64,000 nucleotides of DNA, taken from assembly GCF_021462225.1 (NCBI RefSeq), contig NC_061812.1, positions 50,833,848 through 50,897,847 of the forward strand, given 5' to 3'. Below are positions 1 through 11,225 of this stretch, in pieces. The first letter of the stretch is position 1; each line of letters starts with the position of its first letter. The notes below the pieces were generated by a model that saw only the letters and a program-made list of their open reading frames with translations, was not told the DNA's origin and did no database searches. The position numbers and the translations under genes were made by a program. Source of the stretch: Girardinichthys multiradiatus (taxonomy: Eukaryota > Chordata > Actinopteri > Cyprinodontiformes > Goodeidae).

Positions 1-77
1 TTTATTTGAACTGTTTGCATTGTTCAAAAATATGACTGTCAGTATTTGTTCTCAGTATTTCCTGACTGTAAGACTGA

Positions 78-83
78 AATAAA
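78..83 (+). promoter_or_regulatory. Possible polyadenylation signal at left edge
   Basis: An AATAAA hexamer is followed about 30 bases later by GT-rich sequence (ggttggtgctttgg). This is the layout of a vertebrate 3' end, so the first ~110 bases could be the tail of a 3' UTR whose gene lies left of the window. AATAAA is common in AT-rich DNA and no coding sequence is visible, so this is weak. Confidence 0.3.
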
Positions 84-1380
84 AGCTTTGTAAACTTTGC
101 TGCTGAATTCCTGGTTGGTGCTTTGGCACATGAGACTGAACACATGTAATTGTTTGTTCTGCATTTTATAACTGTTGAAATTCACTTAATGCTATAAGAT
201 GCCCCTTATGTGTGTGATTAAATTTATATTGTTTACTAGATGCTTCTGGTGGGTGCAAATTACATTGCCTAATTGTGTTAACACGTCACACTACATCGGA
301 CATGACCACAAGAAATGTCTGTTTGGGCCTCCTGTTGTCTGGTCAAGTGTGAAACCATGACATAGGTTTTTAACTCAGATTTACTTAAATACATGGTTGC
401 ATATTCAGACATATTGAATTTTCTGAAAGATGTTTGAAAGTAGTATTTAATTCATAAACAATCATCAGCTTTACTCAAAATGACAACCTGGACAACCTCT
501 ATGGTTGTTCCTGATGATCCTTTTGGGTTTTAGCAGCCTTGTGAGTAAGGTCAAATAATTGAAAAGGAAAGCCCAGACTCCTGGGAGCTGTGGGATGATT
601 CTTGCTGAACACACCCTGAATAAGACGCTTGGGATTTTCCAGACAAACCCTCCACTCTCAATAACCCCAAACCTCCTGCCCCCCACGGGCTTGGTCGAGA
701 CACTCTCACAGCCTCTGAGGCACTACAAGCCAAAGACCATAGTGATAATGAAGGTGCAGGAAGCATTTCAGTCTTCCCTCCCCCCTCATCCTCTCATCTT
801 TATCAGCTAAATTGAAACTGTCCTTGAACTTGTGAAGACCCTAGCTAATTAGTGGGGTGTATAACCTCTCTCTCTCCCTCATTATTCTGTCTTTCTATCA
901 CTGTGCTCACAACCAGTTTTTTCTCTTTCTTACATCATTTATTTGAGCATTTTTTAAATGGCTGAACCAGCTTTGATCTGCTTTAAACAATACCAAAAAT
1001 TCACATACTCTTCCCCCAGAAACAAACAGCAAAAAAAGTACAAGCTTTAGCTAAAGGATGTTCATCTTCCAAACACTTGATAAGAAGGTTTCTCATTGTG
1101 AAATCACAGGTGCAGTTCAGGCCAGAACTCATAGAATGTGAGTGAACCACAACAGACAAAATAGAGTTTTTGTTTCCTGTCTGTCAACTGTTTGGATTTT
1201 TCATTAGGAAAAAACTAATGTGGTAGCTTTGTCTTTACACACATTATTATTAATTTATGATGATAAAAGCGTGTATAGTCCTCTCATGGTCTGAGTGGTT
1301 TAAATATAGCCCAACTTTAGCCAAAAGGATAGATGATAAAAGCTCAACTTGACTACTCAATCAATTTACTAACTAATCTT
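84..1380. other. Non-coding AT-rich stretch
   Basis: No recognisable gene or mobile element. Short open frames at 471-810 overlap on both strands and resemble no family I know. A CT-rich tract lies near 865-885. Confidence 0.6.
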
Positions 1381-2490
1381 AAAATCTTTATCAAAAATCA
1401 TCCCCAGATTTTTAACAGTATTACTGAAATTATTACTCGGTGGTGGCATTACTACTAAACAGAATGTGCTCTGTCATTTGTTCATTTAAAAACAAGACAT
1501 TTTGGCTCAACAATTGTTTACCTGTAGAAATGCACTCAAGAAGGCAGTGTTGTGTGTTACTGTCACTTGGTTTTGAGGACAGATAGATCTCGATGTCATC
1601 AGCGTAATAATGGAAAGACAGGTGGTGCCATGTGATAATCGCTCTGAGTGGCAGCATATAGAGGGAGAAAAGAAGGGGGCCAAGGATGAAGCCCTTTGGC
1701 ACCTCACACGATAGTTGCCAAATCGTTAATCATAACAGAGAAAGTTCTGTCGGTGAGATAAGATGTAAACTACTTGAGAGCTGAGCCATCAGGACCAACG
1801 AAGTGGTTTATTTTAGACAAAAGTATCAAAGGCTGCTGTGAGATCCAGCAGCACTACGACAACCGGACACCTTTCATCAACAGACATAGCAATGTCTTTG
1901 TGCACCTTTAAAAGGGCAGACTCTGTGCTATGACGTGATCTAAACCCAGGTTGGAACTTCTTAATAATATGTTCTTTGAAAAATTGTTGTAGCTGGAAAA
2001 ACATTTTTTTCTAAAACCTTGATAAGAAAGATAGGTAGGAGATGGGCCTAAAATTAGATAAATTCAAGGTGGGGTTTCTTAAGAAGCCTCACAACAGCAT
2101 GTTTGAATTGAGCTGGCATAATTCCTGAATTTAAACAGGAATTAAAGAAAGACAAAATGGTTGGACCTATGGTATTAAAAATGTCTTTCAATAATTTCGT
2201 TGGAAGAAAATCAAGAGGGCAATTTATAGTTTTCATGTGTGCACAATTTTAATGAGTGAAGAAAGAGATACTGATTCAAACTGCTTGAATCCAGCAGAGC
2301 CAGCAGGAGAAGCAGATAAAACTACATTAGTAGGAAAAACAGAAGCCTGTCTAACAGATGTCAGTTTTTCAAGAAAAAAAGAAATAAAATGAGCACAGGT
2401 ATTAGCAGAAGCGTCTATCAAAACAGATGTAGATGGATGTAAAACAGAGTTGATTGTGTTAAATAACACCCTTATCCACATAAATATACA
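1380..2490 (-). pseudogene. Decayed L2-type LINE, reverse transcriptase part
   Basis: Read on the minus strand, four fragments follow each other in LINE order. Fragment 2233-2481 is linker sequence. Fragment 2054-2236 carries the finger region (LLKDIFNTIGPTILSF, then AVVRLLKKP). Fragment 1813-2004 carries FQPGFRSRHSTESALLKVHKD and the first catalytic aspartate block (LLDLTAAFD). Fragment 1433-1702 carries GPLLFSLYMLPL and the YADD active site. This is the reverse transcriptase of an L2/CR1-group retrotransposon. Frameshifts and stops separate the fragments, and the endonuclease, C-terminus and 3' tail are not seen. It is an old 5'-truncated dead copy. L2 is favoured over CR1 because the two better copies in the window read almost the same in this region. 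Confidence 0.8.
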
Positions 2491-3530
2491 AAATCAATAA
2501 ACTTAAGTGCAACAACACTCCACAATACTCAAAGATTTTATCCAAACTCGCTTTATTTTTCCATGATTTTTGTCTTTTCCAGAATTTTGTGTTTTACAAT
2601 ATACATAGGCCTACATCCTATAACCATAAAAAAGTATCTAATCATAAGTGTGCTATCTGAAATGTTCACAGTTCTAAAGAAAAATAGTTTTTTACAATGA
2701 TCTAAAACAAATGAAAACAAACGTCATCTATACGCATTTTTAAGAATAAAATAGAACACGTTTCATATGGCAGTTAAGAAATATTCCTTCAGGTAGCATT
2801 AATTTAACACTTGAGGGTGATGTGACTGTGTTCTACCTAAATCACTCACAGCATGTTAGCTCAGTAGTCCGACGTGAAAGGCCATGCATGGTGTGGTCAT
2901 CTTAGAATCTAAAGGAGGACTGGCCACGCACGCACTACAAGTGATTTATTGTAATGCTTTAGACACCGTGAATGCTCTGAATGTTCCATCCTCTCACTAC
3001 TCTGGCTGGAATAAAAAGGATCTCACACAGGAGCTAAAACAACAAAACACACTCTACATGAAAAACAACAAAACATGCTGTGTCCAGGCTCCTTCCACAG
3101 AGATCAGTAAGCTCAGTGGTAGGGCTTCCAGCTTGGAAGCAGCATGTACACCTCTATTGTGCTCATATGGACAGGTTGCTAGGAGAACGACTGAAGTTAT
3201 TCTGACTAAAGTTTAAATGCGAAATGTATATATATCACAAAGTTCCAGCACTGTATTTAGCGAACAGGAGGGATGAGGAAGATGAAGAAAAGTATATGCA
3301 TTGGATTGTAAGGTGTATGTACAGTATTACATATTTTTACAACAGTCGGAGGGACTCATTAAAAACAACTTTCATATTCAGAAGTACAGTTTAAATTACC
3401 TCACAGTGATCATTATAAAACACGATGTGGATTTTGTAGGTATGATTAAAATTATTTCACAAAATGGGACAAAACGGTGTGCAGTGCTCTGAATGCCCCT
3501 TAACCTGCATCCTGACGCTTTCTGAGGTTT
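2491..3530. other. Unassigned non-coding stretch
   Basis: A 110-codon open frame at 2884-3216 resembles no family I recognise and has no coding-like context. The rest is AT-rich with no repeat hallmark. It could be old 3' UTR or unclassified repeat. Confidence 0.5.
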
Positions 3531-4610
3531 AGAGTGACCAAAGCACAGACAAGAGCTCGGCAGCTACATGTTTAAAGGAGCCTTCTTCTTTTATTCAAAG
3601 ATAAGTTCAAAAAGGTTTTCCAGACGTAGCAAAATCACTGCAGATACAGAAAATCCAAAAACTTACAAAGTTGATGCTGCAGGAACATAGTAGGCAAAGT
3701 ACGTAGACGAAGGTAGGTGAACAGAGATATGAACGGGGATTCAAATGGAAGGAACCAGTGAGGGACAAACAAGAACAGAGAGCTTATGAACAGAGGTAAG
3801 TGGAGTATGGACCAATGAGAATGAGAGATAGGAAATCAGGGGAGATGGAATTCAGGTGTGGACCAGGCTGTCGAGAACTGAGGGAATGTGAATAGTTGCT
3901 AAGGTGACAAGGCTAGAAACAAAACAAAACAAAACACAAGAGCTAAACCATAACATAAATCCAGAGGGGAAAACATGAGGGAAGCTAGACAGTAACATAA
4001 CCAAAGGAATGTGACTACAAAGACAAAACTATAAATAACAAAACTCAGGGAAAACAGATCAAAGCAAAACTATGGACAAAGATAATAAACCAAAAGAAAC
4101 ATAAGAACCTGGAATAATAATTAACTAAAGCAAACTGAGAAACTAAAGGGAATAGAAGAAACACCAAAACCTAATAATTAACAAAGAACCCATAAAGGTA
4201 CCCTGACTGTAAATAAAGAAAACCTAAACCACAGAAAGGGAAGCAGGATGAGGAGGAACAGAGAAAATAAACTAGTAAACAAAGAGTGCAGGTGAACAAA
4301 TACCAAAACACAAATAAACACAGATATACTAAATGGGAAACTAAATTTGAAACTAAAAGGAAGACAAAGGAGCTAGAAAAACAACAAACATAATAATAGT
4401 CATAATCATAAGAAAACCATAACAAGTAATAGAAAAGAAACCACTAAAGGAACCAGGAGCGAAAGGAGAGAGAACAGCAAACACTAGGAGGCAGGAAATA
4501 AACAAACAACCATGACTACAAAACCAAACTAAAGTCAAAACATAAAACCACCACAGAGTCCAAAGATGTCGCCTCACGACACATCCTCTTCTAAATTTCA
4601 TAGGCTTAGA
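3531..4610. repeat. A-rich, T-poor block, possible minus-strand LTR
   Basis: About 1 kb of plus-strand sequence is strongly A-rich and T-poor, with short AAAC runs (3919-3937) and many 'acaaaac/aaaaccataac' words. Minus-strand open frames here (4171-4601) are rich in F, C, L and V simply because of composition. Similar composition occurs in the LTR-like blocks at 12.96-13.44 kb and 56.93-57.31 kb. A minus-oriented LTR is possible, but no terminal motifs or target duplication were identified. Confidence 0.3.
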
Positions 4611-5755
4611 TCTAGATCAGTTTTTTTCAAACTGTTCCAGCCACGCTGCTATTGAGGAAAACCTATTTCCAGTTCCCTCCCTCATCCTGGACCTTCCTGA
4701 CCACCCTCATCCACCCTTCAGCCATAAAAAAATCAATCATAGTTTCAGATAAGCAAAAACTGAACAAAAATTCAAATCTTTTCTTGTGTTATCTATTCCA
4801 GGTGTTCACAAATATGAACAAATTTTTGGGGTTTTGCATGCTTTTTATTTCTCTTTTATTCAAATAAAAAAGCGCTCAAGAACTTCTTGGACAACCATTA
4901 TCATCATGGTGAGTATGGCTCCCCTTAAGTGCTCACTGTTTCCAACACTTGGCCACTGTGATCTGTGGAGCCCACATCCTATAGGCAACAGGATAGTCAA
5001 AGGCCTCAAATCATTTTTCTGGTCTGCATGAGTATGTAAAAAAGAAATTATTCATTATTCATTTTATTTTTAAACAGACAAAATTTGGAATGTCTAAAAA
5101 TAATGTGATTTTTACATTACTTATATTTAAATTGCATCCTTTAAATTTGATTTACCAAATTATACCTTGATTTTAACGTTTTTGCATTGCTTTTTCTAAA
5201 TTAGAAGCCACTCATGAAAAAATAAAAAAATCAAGATTTCACAGTGTTTTGGACAGTTTTATGTCAGCCTTTTAAACTGAACTGCTTATTCTAGGTATGG
5301 TTAAATTGCCAACCATATCACTGAAAGTGCTACTTTTGATTTTTACAAACAAAATCAAAGTTCACAAACTTTGTTGTGAAAAATCTATATTTATTGTAGG
5401 AGAGGCAAGTTTAGATGTATAGCCTATTTCAGCAACAAAACAATTAAAAGTGCTTTACATTATGAAAAAAATTTTAAAAAGTACATTGCAGTGGGATGAC
5501 AAAGGAAAGGAAAGGAAAGCAGGACTACAGACTGAAATTAATGACTTTAACTTTTTATGTAAAATCATAAGACTACATGAATAAGAAAAATGTACATCTT
5601 TAACCCATTTGTACTCGGTGCTTTATGGTCCATATTTTTTCACCAAATAATCAAACGTTTCTCCCTGGGGAGGAGGTCAGTCCTTAGTGTAGGATAATCC
5701 GGTCAAGAAATGGCAGATTATTATAGATTTTGAGATTGTCAAGTGAGTTGAAAGA
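4611..5755. other. Non-coding AT-rich stretch
   Basis: No gene or element recognised. A short purine tract (aaaggaaaggaaaggaaag) lies near 5500. Confidence 0.6.
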
Positions 5756-5758
5756 TGA

Positions 5759-6079
5759 AACTTAGCTGAACTGGACCAGTGGTTTAGCAATATGTCTAAT
5801 AGGAAGCTGACACAGCCTGGGGAAGCAGTTTTAGCCAAGGTGCTTAATATTGCCAACTCTGACCAAGAAATACCATTGGTGGACCTAATAACTGCCGCTG
5901 AGTCTGATATTATACACAACACCATTGCAAAGGCAAAGGAACTTAGGATGAAAGTTACTGCAACCTTTCTCAATACTAAACCTCCTCCGTCTAACCTTGC
6001 ACTCCAGCAAAGGATGGCAATATCATCACTCATGAAAGACCAAATCAATTTACCACAATTCACACCTTGGGACATATGA
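5759..6079 (+). pseudogene. Probable Penelope-like retroelement fragment
   Basis: An open segment of about 105 codons from 5759 (first ATG 5792) reads WFSNMSNRKLTQ, then LVDLITAAESDI, then KPPPSNLALQQR and SSLMKDQ, and stops at 6079. This order (a 'LS.R.LT..E..VL.KGLNF' block, then 'PPPSNL', then '..LK.D') is what I remember from the region before the reverse transcriptase of fish Penelope-like elements of the Neptune group. The reverse transcriptase and GIY-YIG endonuclease are absent, and the next 300 bases show no continuation. It is a fragment with a stop just upstream. Family assignment is from memory and only moderate. Confidence 0.4.
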
Positions 6080-6370
6080 CCAAAACAACACACATGTCAT
6101 CGTTAGGGACATGTTCAAGCAACAACAACTCATACACAGAGCTGAATAGAGGGTAGAGCCAGTGACTCACGTTCCTAATTGCCCAATTAATAAAGTTAAT
6201 GGTCTTTTTATAAGCCTGTTACTTCCAACCATGTACATCCAACAATGTGAAATGTCTTTAAGAAACAAGAGAAGTCCAGTTTTCTTCCATTTAAGCATTT
6301 AGAACTATGAGTATAGAAATTAAAAATATGTAGGAAATATAGTTAAATATGTACAGAATGTGTTGAGACA

Positions 6371-6715
6371 GGCTGCACGGTGGCACAGTTGGTAGCACTG
6401 TTGCCTTGTAGCAAGAAGGTCCTGGGTTTGATTCCCGACCAGGGGTCTTTCTGCATGGAGTTTGCATGTTCTCCCCGTGCATGCGTGGGTTCTCACCGGG
6501 TACTCCGGCTTCCTCCCAAAGACATGCTTGTTAGGTTAATTGGTCACTCTAAATTGCCCTTAGGTGTATGAATGAGTGTGTGCATGGTTGTTTGTGTGTT
6601 GCCCTGCAATGGACTGGCGACATGTCCAGGGTGTACCCTGCCTCTTGCCCATAGACTGCTGGAGATAGGCACCAGCTCCCCTGTGACCCACTATGGTAGA
6701 AAATGACTGACTGAC
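6371..6715 (+). mobile_element. Complete tRNA-derived SINE
   Basis: The 345-bp element starts 'ggctgcacggtggcacagtt'. It carries an RNA polymerase III A box (tggcacagttgg, 6381-6392) and a B box (ggtttgattcc, 6425-6435) at tRNA-like spacing. A conserved central body follows (catggagtttgcatgttctc) and a tgac-repeat tail. It is flanked by identical 12-bp target-site duplications tgtgttgagaca at 6359-6370 and 6716-6727, so both ends are exact. SINEs are non-coding and are moved by a partner LINE. The central body resembles the vertebrate V-SINE type, but that name is from memory. The short open frames here are incidental. Confidence 0.85.
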
Positions 6716-6727
6716 TGTGTTGAGACA

Positions 6728-7357
6728 TATATATCTTTAGACACATAAGAATGTCCCACAGAAACTTATCTTGGGAGAAAATATGGGTAAATATATCAAA
6801 CAGTGAGACAGAATTACCACACTAATCCTGCAATGCTACTTAGTGGCAGTGATTGTGTTAATTTTATTCAAGTATCAGACTGGAACTCAGTATGAACAAT
6901 ATGTCTATTTTAAAATAACTTGGATCGGTATCAGGGACAAAACATAAATATTGGACCATCCATATTCATCTGTGCCATCAAAAGGTTGATTTAAATCTAT
7001 GACTATAATATTACTGTAATAATGTAAGATAACAAAATTAAATTAAGAAAGGAAAGTTACACAATGTTCTCTTTTTCAGGACGTGATAGCATATATATGA
7101 GGTTTGAGGCTATTGCCTACAAAAAGACATAACAAAACCCTCAGACTCTTATTTGTTTTTGAACCTTTTCAGATGCAAATAAATCTCCTTTAGATTTGTG
7201 GAGAGAAAGTAACAACACATCTTCCTCTCAAAGTAGAAGAAATCTCATCCTATTATCTTTATCTTATCTCTGCATTAAGTGTTAATCTGATCTGTTGTGA
7301 AATGTTAGACTACAGAAACCTCACAAATTTTGGAATTCTGCATTCATGACTAATACA
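6728..7357. other. Non-coding AT-rich stretch
   Basis: No gene or element recognised between the SINE and the Tc1 element. Confidence 0.6.
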
Positions 7358-7478
7358 TACAGGTACAGTTAAAAAAAATCAAAATTCATGAAAAAGTTCA
7401 ATATTTTTTTGTTATTCATTTAGAATTAATTAAATTTATCACACACAGAATAAAATATTTCAAGTATTAATTTCCTGT

Positions 7479-9743
7479 TGTTGGAGTCATCAATTTTGGT
7501 CGCACAGTTGAACATACGCAGCTCAACAGACATCGCAGCTCTGATGTCACCCAGGATTATAAAACCCGTGGAAAATAAACTTTCATTGCCATTTCCAGCG
7601 TGTCTCACGGGACGACGCAACGGAGGCAAAAGCTTGCAGCCACACTTTCTCTCCACACAACCAATCCCGGAAGAACTTCAAAGCTGGAAATCTGTCTGAT
7701 ACAAGGTCAGAAGATTCATATACCGATCGAAGACCACGTCAACACCCTGCGCAGGTGAAAACCCACAGAGGTTTTATTTCCAAGGAGATGACTTTCTCCT
7801 TGTTTATTTAGTCGACTTAACGGTTCTTCATATTTTCCTGTCCTGGACGGATGAGAAGTTTACAGTTTTTCTTTTGAGTTGATCACGGACGCGTGATCCC
7901 CCTCCCCTCGTTTTCTTCAGACCTGACCCATCCTCAACCGGAGGAGAGAAGAAATCAACATCAAAGTAATTTTCTTTCTTCTTTTATATTAAATTGGATA
8001 GGTGCATTTAGATGTCTGGTCAGGATGAGGTATAGTTATGGTGATTTAGAATCACCAGTAGTTAATCCGAAGTATCAACTTCTTGCATGCAATACTGATT
8101 GAAATATTTTATGCTGAGCTGTGTTTGATTTGCTGTGCAAGCGCTGCTGAATCGTGCGTGTTCATGTTTTGTTCGGCTGATCCCAAATCAGCCAGGAGTT
8201 AGAAGTGTCAGGATCTGGAGTTTTGTGTGTGTGTGCTTTATCTTTTGTTACTATGTTCACTTCTCAGATGGTGCTGGAGTTCTCAGGTGTGCTGGGTGAC
8301 AGGTGCGACTGATCTGCTGATTGCTTGGAGGTGTACTTAAGCAGGAGGCTGCCAGCACTTCAGCACCAGAGTGTTTGCTTTCAGTGGTACAAGCTCAAGC
8401 GACAGCTATTCTTTGCTTTATGCTATGCTCTTAGTAACCATTGTTTGTGCTCCTTTGCAGGTTGTTTTACCTGAAACTTCGGATAACTCTTGTTGATGCC
8501 TGACTTCGCTCTCAGCATTGTTTTGCTGTTTTGGATTTTCGACTTCTGGAAAAAGGTATCCTATTTTTGTGGATTAAGATCCAAGATTCCTGTTTTACTT
8601 TGTCTGAACAACAACCAGCTGGCAGCTTCCTGTTTCACCGTCATCTGAACCTTGGCATAAGCGTAGCCTGTTCACCCTCCAACGCAAGTACCTCCATACT
8701 GAACTCCTCATCATCCCTCAACTCCCCCTGGTATTTAGATTATGCCAACATAGTAAGCTTAATCTCATAACCCATTTATCACGTTTAGTGTAGTGTTTTG
8801 ATTTATTTATTCATGTTAACTATAGCACTTCTATTTACCTGCTTTTTTTCTTTCTATCTACAGTTGGCGATTTACCAGTTCCTGCACATTTCCCATTTAC
8901 CTTTGTTTGAGAAAATAAATCTTATTCATAATCCTGTTACTACTTCTAAGTGTTTCATCTGCATGTGGGTCAGAACTATCTCGAGCATAATGACAAGAAG
9001 TTGGACTTTTAGAGTTTTCATTTAAAGCAACTGCGGTCTGGGCCTCATCTGACCATTCCTTTGTTCCAGTTTTATTACAGGAGTTTTCCACTGAGTTACC
9101 GCCTCAGGGTTTTATGAGTCTTTGTTCGAGATTTGGGGCAATCAGCTGCTGGTGGCTAAAGGGGCGTGGCCCCACCGTTTTAGCAGCTGATCGCTGCAAT
9201 TGAGACATCAGCATGCCAGGATGCCTTCCTCTTCCAAGTTAACCCAAATTGCACATAAAACTGCTGGTTTGATCTTAGACACCCAATGTGCATATATTTT
9301 TATTATTGTTAGGTAGTTATTTTTATCCCTTTTGTGTAGAATAGTGATTGTTAATTAGGTGAAGGTTTTTGGACGAGAATAATAGTATATCAGAATTATA
9401 TTGCTTCAATAAATCTTCATATATATATCATTAAGAGGAGCGTTTGTGTTTTGTGCAAGAGTGATTTATCTGTCAAGACAAGGTCGAAGTTCCCCCACCT
9501 TCGGTGAAATGGTTGAATAAACAGTGACATTTAGTGGTTTTGGTTAATTGATCAATCATTAGTTATGAATAACTACAGTAATTGTAATTTTTAAGATCTT
9601 TGAGCCCATAACCACAACGCCAGAGGACATATCTCATTTATATTTGTAAGGATTTTTGGTTAAGAAATAATTCTCCTGAATTATGATTTTTTTTATTATA
9701 ATTTTTGATAAATATTAATTAATCAATAATCATAATCCTTACA
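7479..9743 (+). mobile_element. LTR-like element (family B) with 4-bp target duplication
   Basis: The insertion begins TGTTGGAG and ends CCTTACA, so it has TG...CA ends. It is flanked by ctgt on both sides (7475-7478 and 9744-9747). Removing it rejoins the Tc1 arm. Without the nested Gypsy solo LTR it is about 1,470 bp. It carries a CRE-like TGATGTCA (7542-7549), a TATAAAA box eight bases later (7558-7564), and an AT-rich 3' part with a polyadenylation-like aataaa near 9410. It codes for nothing recognisable. The structure fits a solo LTR of a retrovirus-like or other LTR retroelement. It shares its promoter layout with family A. Confidence 0.65.
8206..8995 (+). mobile_element. Solo LTR of a Ty3/Gypsy element, 5-bp target duplication
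   Basis: The 790-bp LTR starts tgtcaggatctgg and ends cataatgaca. It is flanked by agaag at 8201-8205 and 8996-9000. The 5-bp duplication and TG...CA ends are the Gypsy hallmark. It shares its start, 'tacttaagc', 'agctcaagc' and the end motif 'tgcatgtgggtcaga' with the 5' LTR at 18001, and the lengths nearly match (790 against about 786), so the families are related but not identical. An aataaa signal lies near 8915. The internal region was presumably lost by LTR-LTR recombination. It sits inside family-B element 7479-9743. Confidence 0.85.
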
Positions 9744-10029
9744 CTGTAATGACAATTATGGATTAAAGAGAATGAAAACTCAAAATTTAGTTTCTCAGAA
9801 AACTAGAATATTGTGAAATGTTAAACATTGCAAACTCATTCTGTTACACCCTAATCAGTTAATTACCAAGGAGGGTAATCCACAAAAGGTCATTGCTAGA
9901 GAAGGTGGTAGCTCACAGAGTTCTGTATCCAAGCATTTTCAATGCATGGTTACCAGCAACAGCAACACGGATAACTGCAGCCTTGAGATGATTGTTTCAA
10001 TAATTTGGGGGAGCTTCACAAGGAGTAGA

Positions 10030-10692
10030 CTGAGACTGGTATCAGCGCATCAAGAGCCACTACACAGATGAATCCTGCACATGGGCCACAAGGATCTTAC
10101 ATGGGCTATGGAGAAAAGGAACAAGAATGTTGCTCAGTGCTCCATAGCTCCCCTTTCAGATAAAAGTAAAGCTTGCATTACATTTGGAAATCAAGGTTCC
10201 ATAGTCTGGAGGAACAGTGGAGAGGCACAGAATTCACATTGCTTGAAGTCCACTGTGCTGTTTCCACAGTCAGTGATGATTTTGGGTTATATGTCATGTG
10301 CTGATGTTGGTCCACTGTGTCTCCTGAAGTCCACAGTCAATGCACCCATCTACCAGGACGTTTTAGAACACTCCTTGCTTCCTTCTGCTGACGAGCTTTA
10401 TGGGGATGCTGATTTTATTTTCCAGCAGAATTTGGAACCTGCCCACACTGCCAAAGATACCAGAACCTGGTTCAATGACCATGCTGGTAATGTGCTTGAT
10501 TGGCCAGGAAAAGCAAACTCAACTGAACTGAACACCACAGAGAATCAAGTGGGAAATGAGAGACAAAGCAGATGACTGGAAGGCCACTATCAAAGCAACC
10601 TGGGCTTCCATTACACCTCAGCAGGAGATACACTCCATATCACACCGCATCGATGCAGTAATTCATGCAAAAGGAGGCCCAACCAAGTAATG
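10030..10692 (+). pseudogene. Tc1 transposase remnant
   Basis: Only the C-terminal two-thirds of a Tc1/mariner transposase can be recognised. The fragment shows KACITFGNQGSIVWR (equivalent of the family's 'SDESKF..FGN.G..VWR', with the first catalytic aspartate region degraded), SADELYGDADFIFQQN and PAHTAKDT (second-aspartate region, where family 'QHD' reads 'QQN', so that catalytic Asp is gone). It ends with AKGGPTK and a stop at about 10690. The DNA-binding N-terminus is not recognisable and frameshifts follow 10575. It belongs to the split Tc1 element around it and is clearly inactive. Confidence 0.8.
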
Positions 10693-10930
10693 AGTGCTTA
10701 GAAATGAACATACTTTTCAGAAAACTGGCACTGCTGTTTAAAATATGGTTGTTTAATTGATCTTATTTAATGTTCAAATTTTCTGAGACACTATATTTTG
10801 TGTTTTTATTATCTATCTAAGCTATGATCATCAAAATTACAAAAAAAAAGGCTTGAAATGTTCACTCAGTGACAGTAACAAAAATATTGAGCTTTTTCAT
10901 TATATTTACATTTGTTGAGATGTACATGTA

Positions 10931-11225
10931 TGTGTTTATACAAATGGTTCAATAGTTAGTCATCAGAAAGTAATGGGAGAAAACAAAGAACTAACTGTAA
11001 AGTTCAGTGTTTAGAAATGAAATCTGAAACTCATTCCCAAGAATCCGGCTTCTGTACTGGTTTTCTGCAGCCACTGATCGCAATTTAAGAATGGTACAGG
11101 TGCTTGATGCAGATTTAGACTTTAAAAAAGTTTTATTGACAAAACCTTTCTTCATAAAATGGAAAATGTTTTCTACAACACAACATATTAATTTTAAAAC
11201 ATTCCAACATTTTGGAATGTTGCAA
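10931..11225. other. Non-coding stretch between Tc1 and L2 tail
   Basis: No feature recognised. Overlapping open frames on both strands at 10991-11408 run into the L2 tail and are not genes. Confidence 0.5.

Larger units (their letters stand above)
7360..10928 (+). mobile_element. Decayed Tc1-type DNA transposon split by an LTR insertion
   Basis: The left end (7360, after TA at 7358-7359) and right end (10928, before TA at 10929-10930) are related inverted sequences: 'gaaaaagttcaatatttttt' on the left and its inverted counterpart near 10880-10900 on the right. The left arm runs to 7478 and resumes at 9744, because a 2,265-bp LTR-like element sits at 7479-9743. Arm plus body without the insertion is about 1.3 kb, normal for Tc1. 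The transposase remnant lies on the plus strand near 10.03-10.69 kb. The TIRs are diverged, so this is an old copy. Confidence 0.75.

Noticed and set aside
2884..3216. 110-codon plus-strand frame as a gene
   Set aside because: No recognised similarity, no supporting context, and composition like non-coding neighbours.
6381..6435. Functional tRNA gene
   Set aside because: A and B boxes are present, but they belong to the head of a SINE with target duplications and a non-tRNA body.
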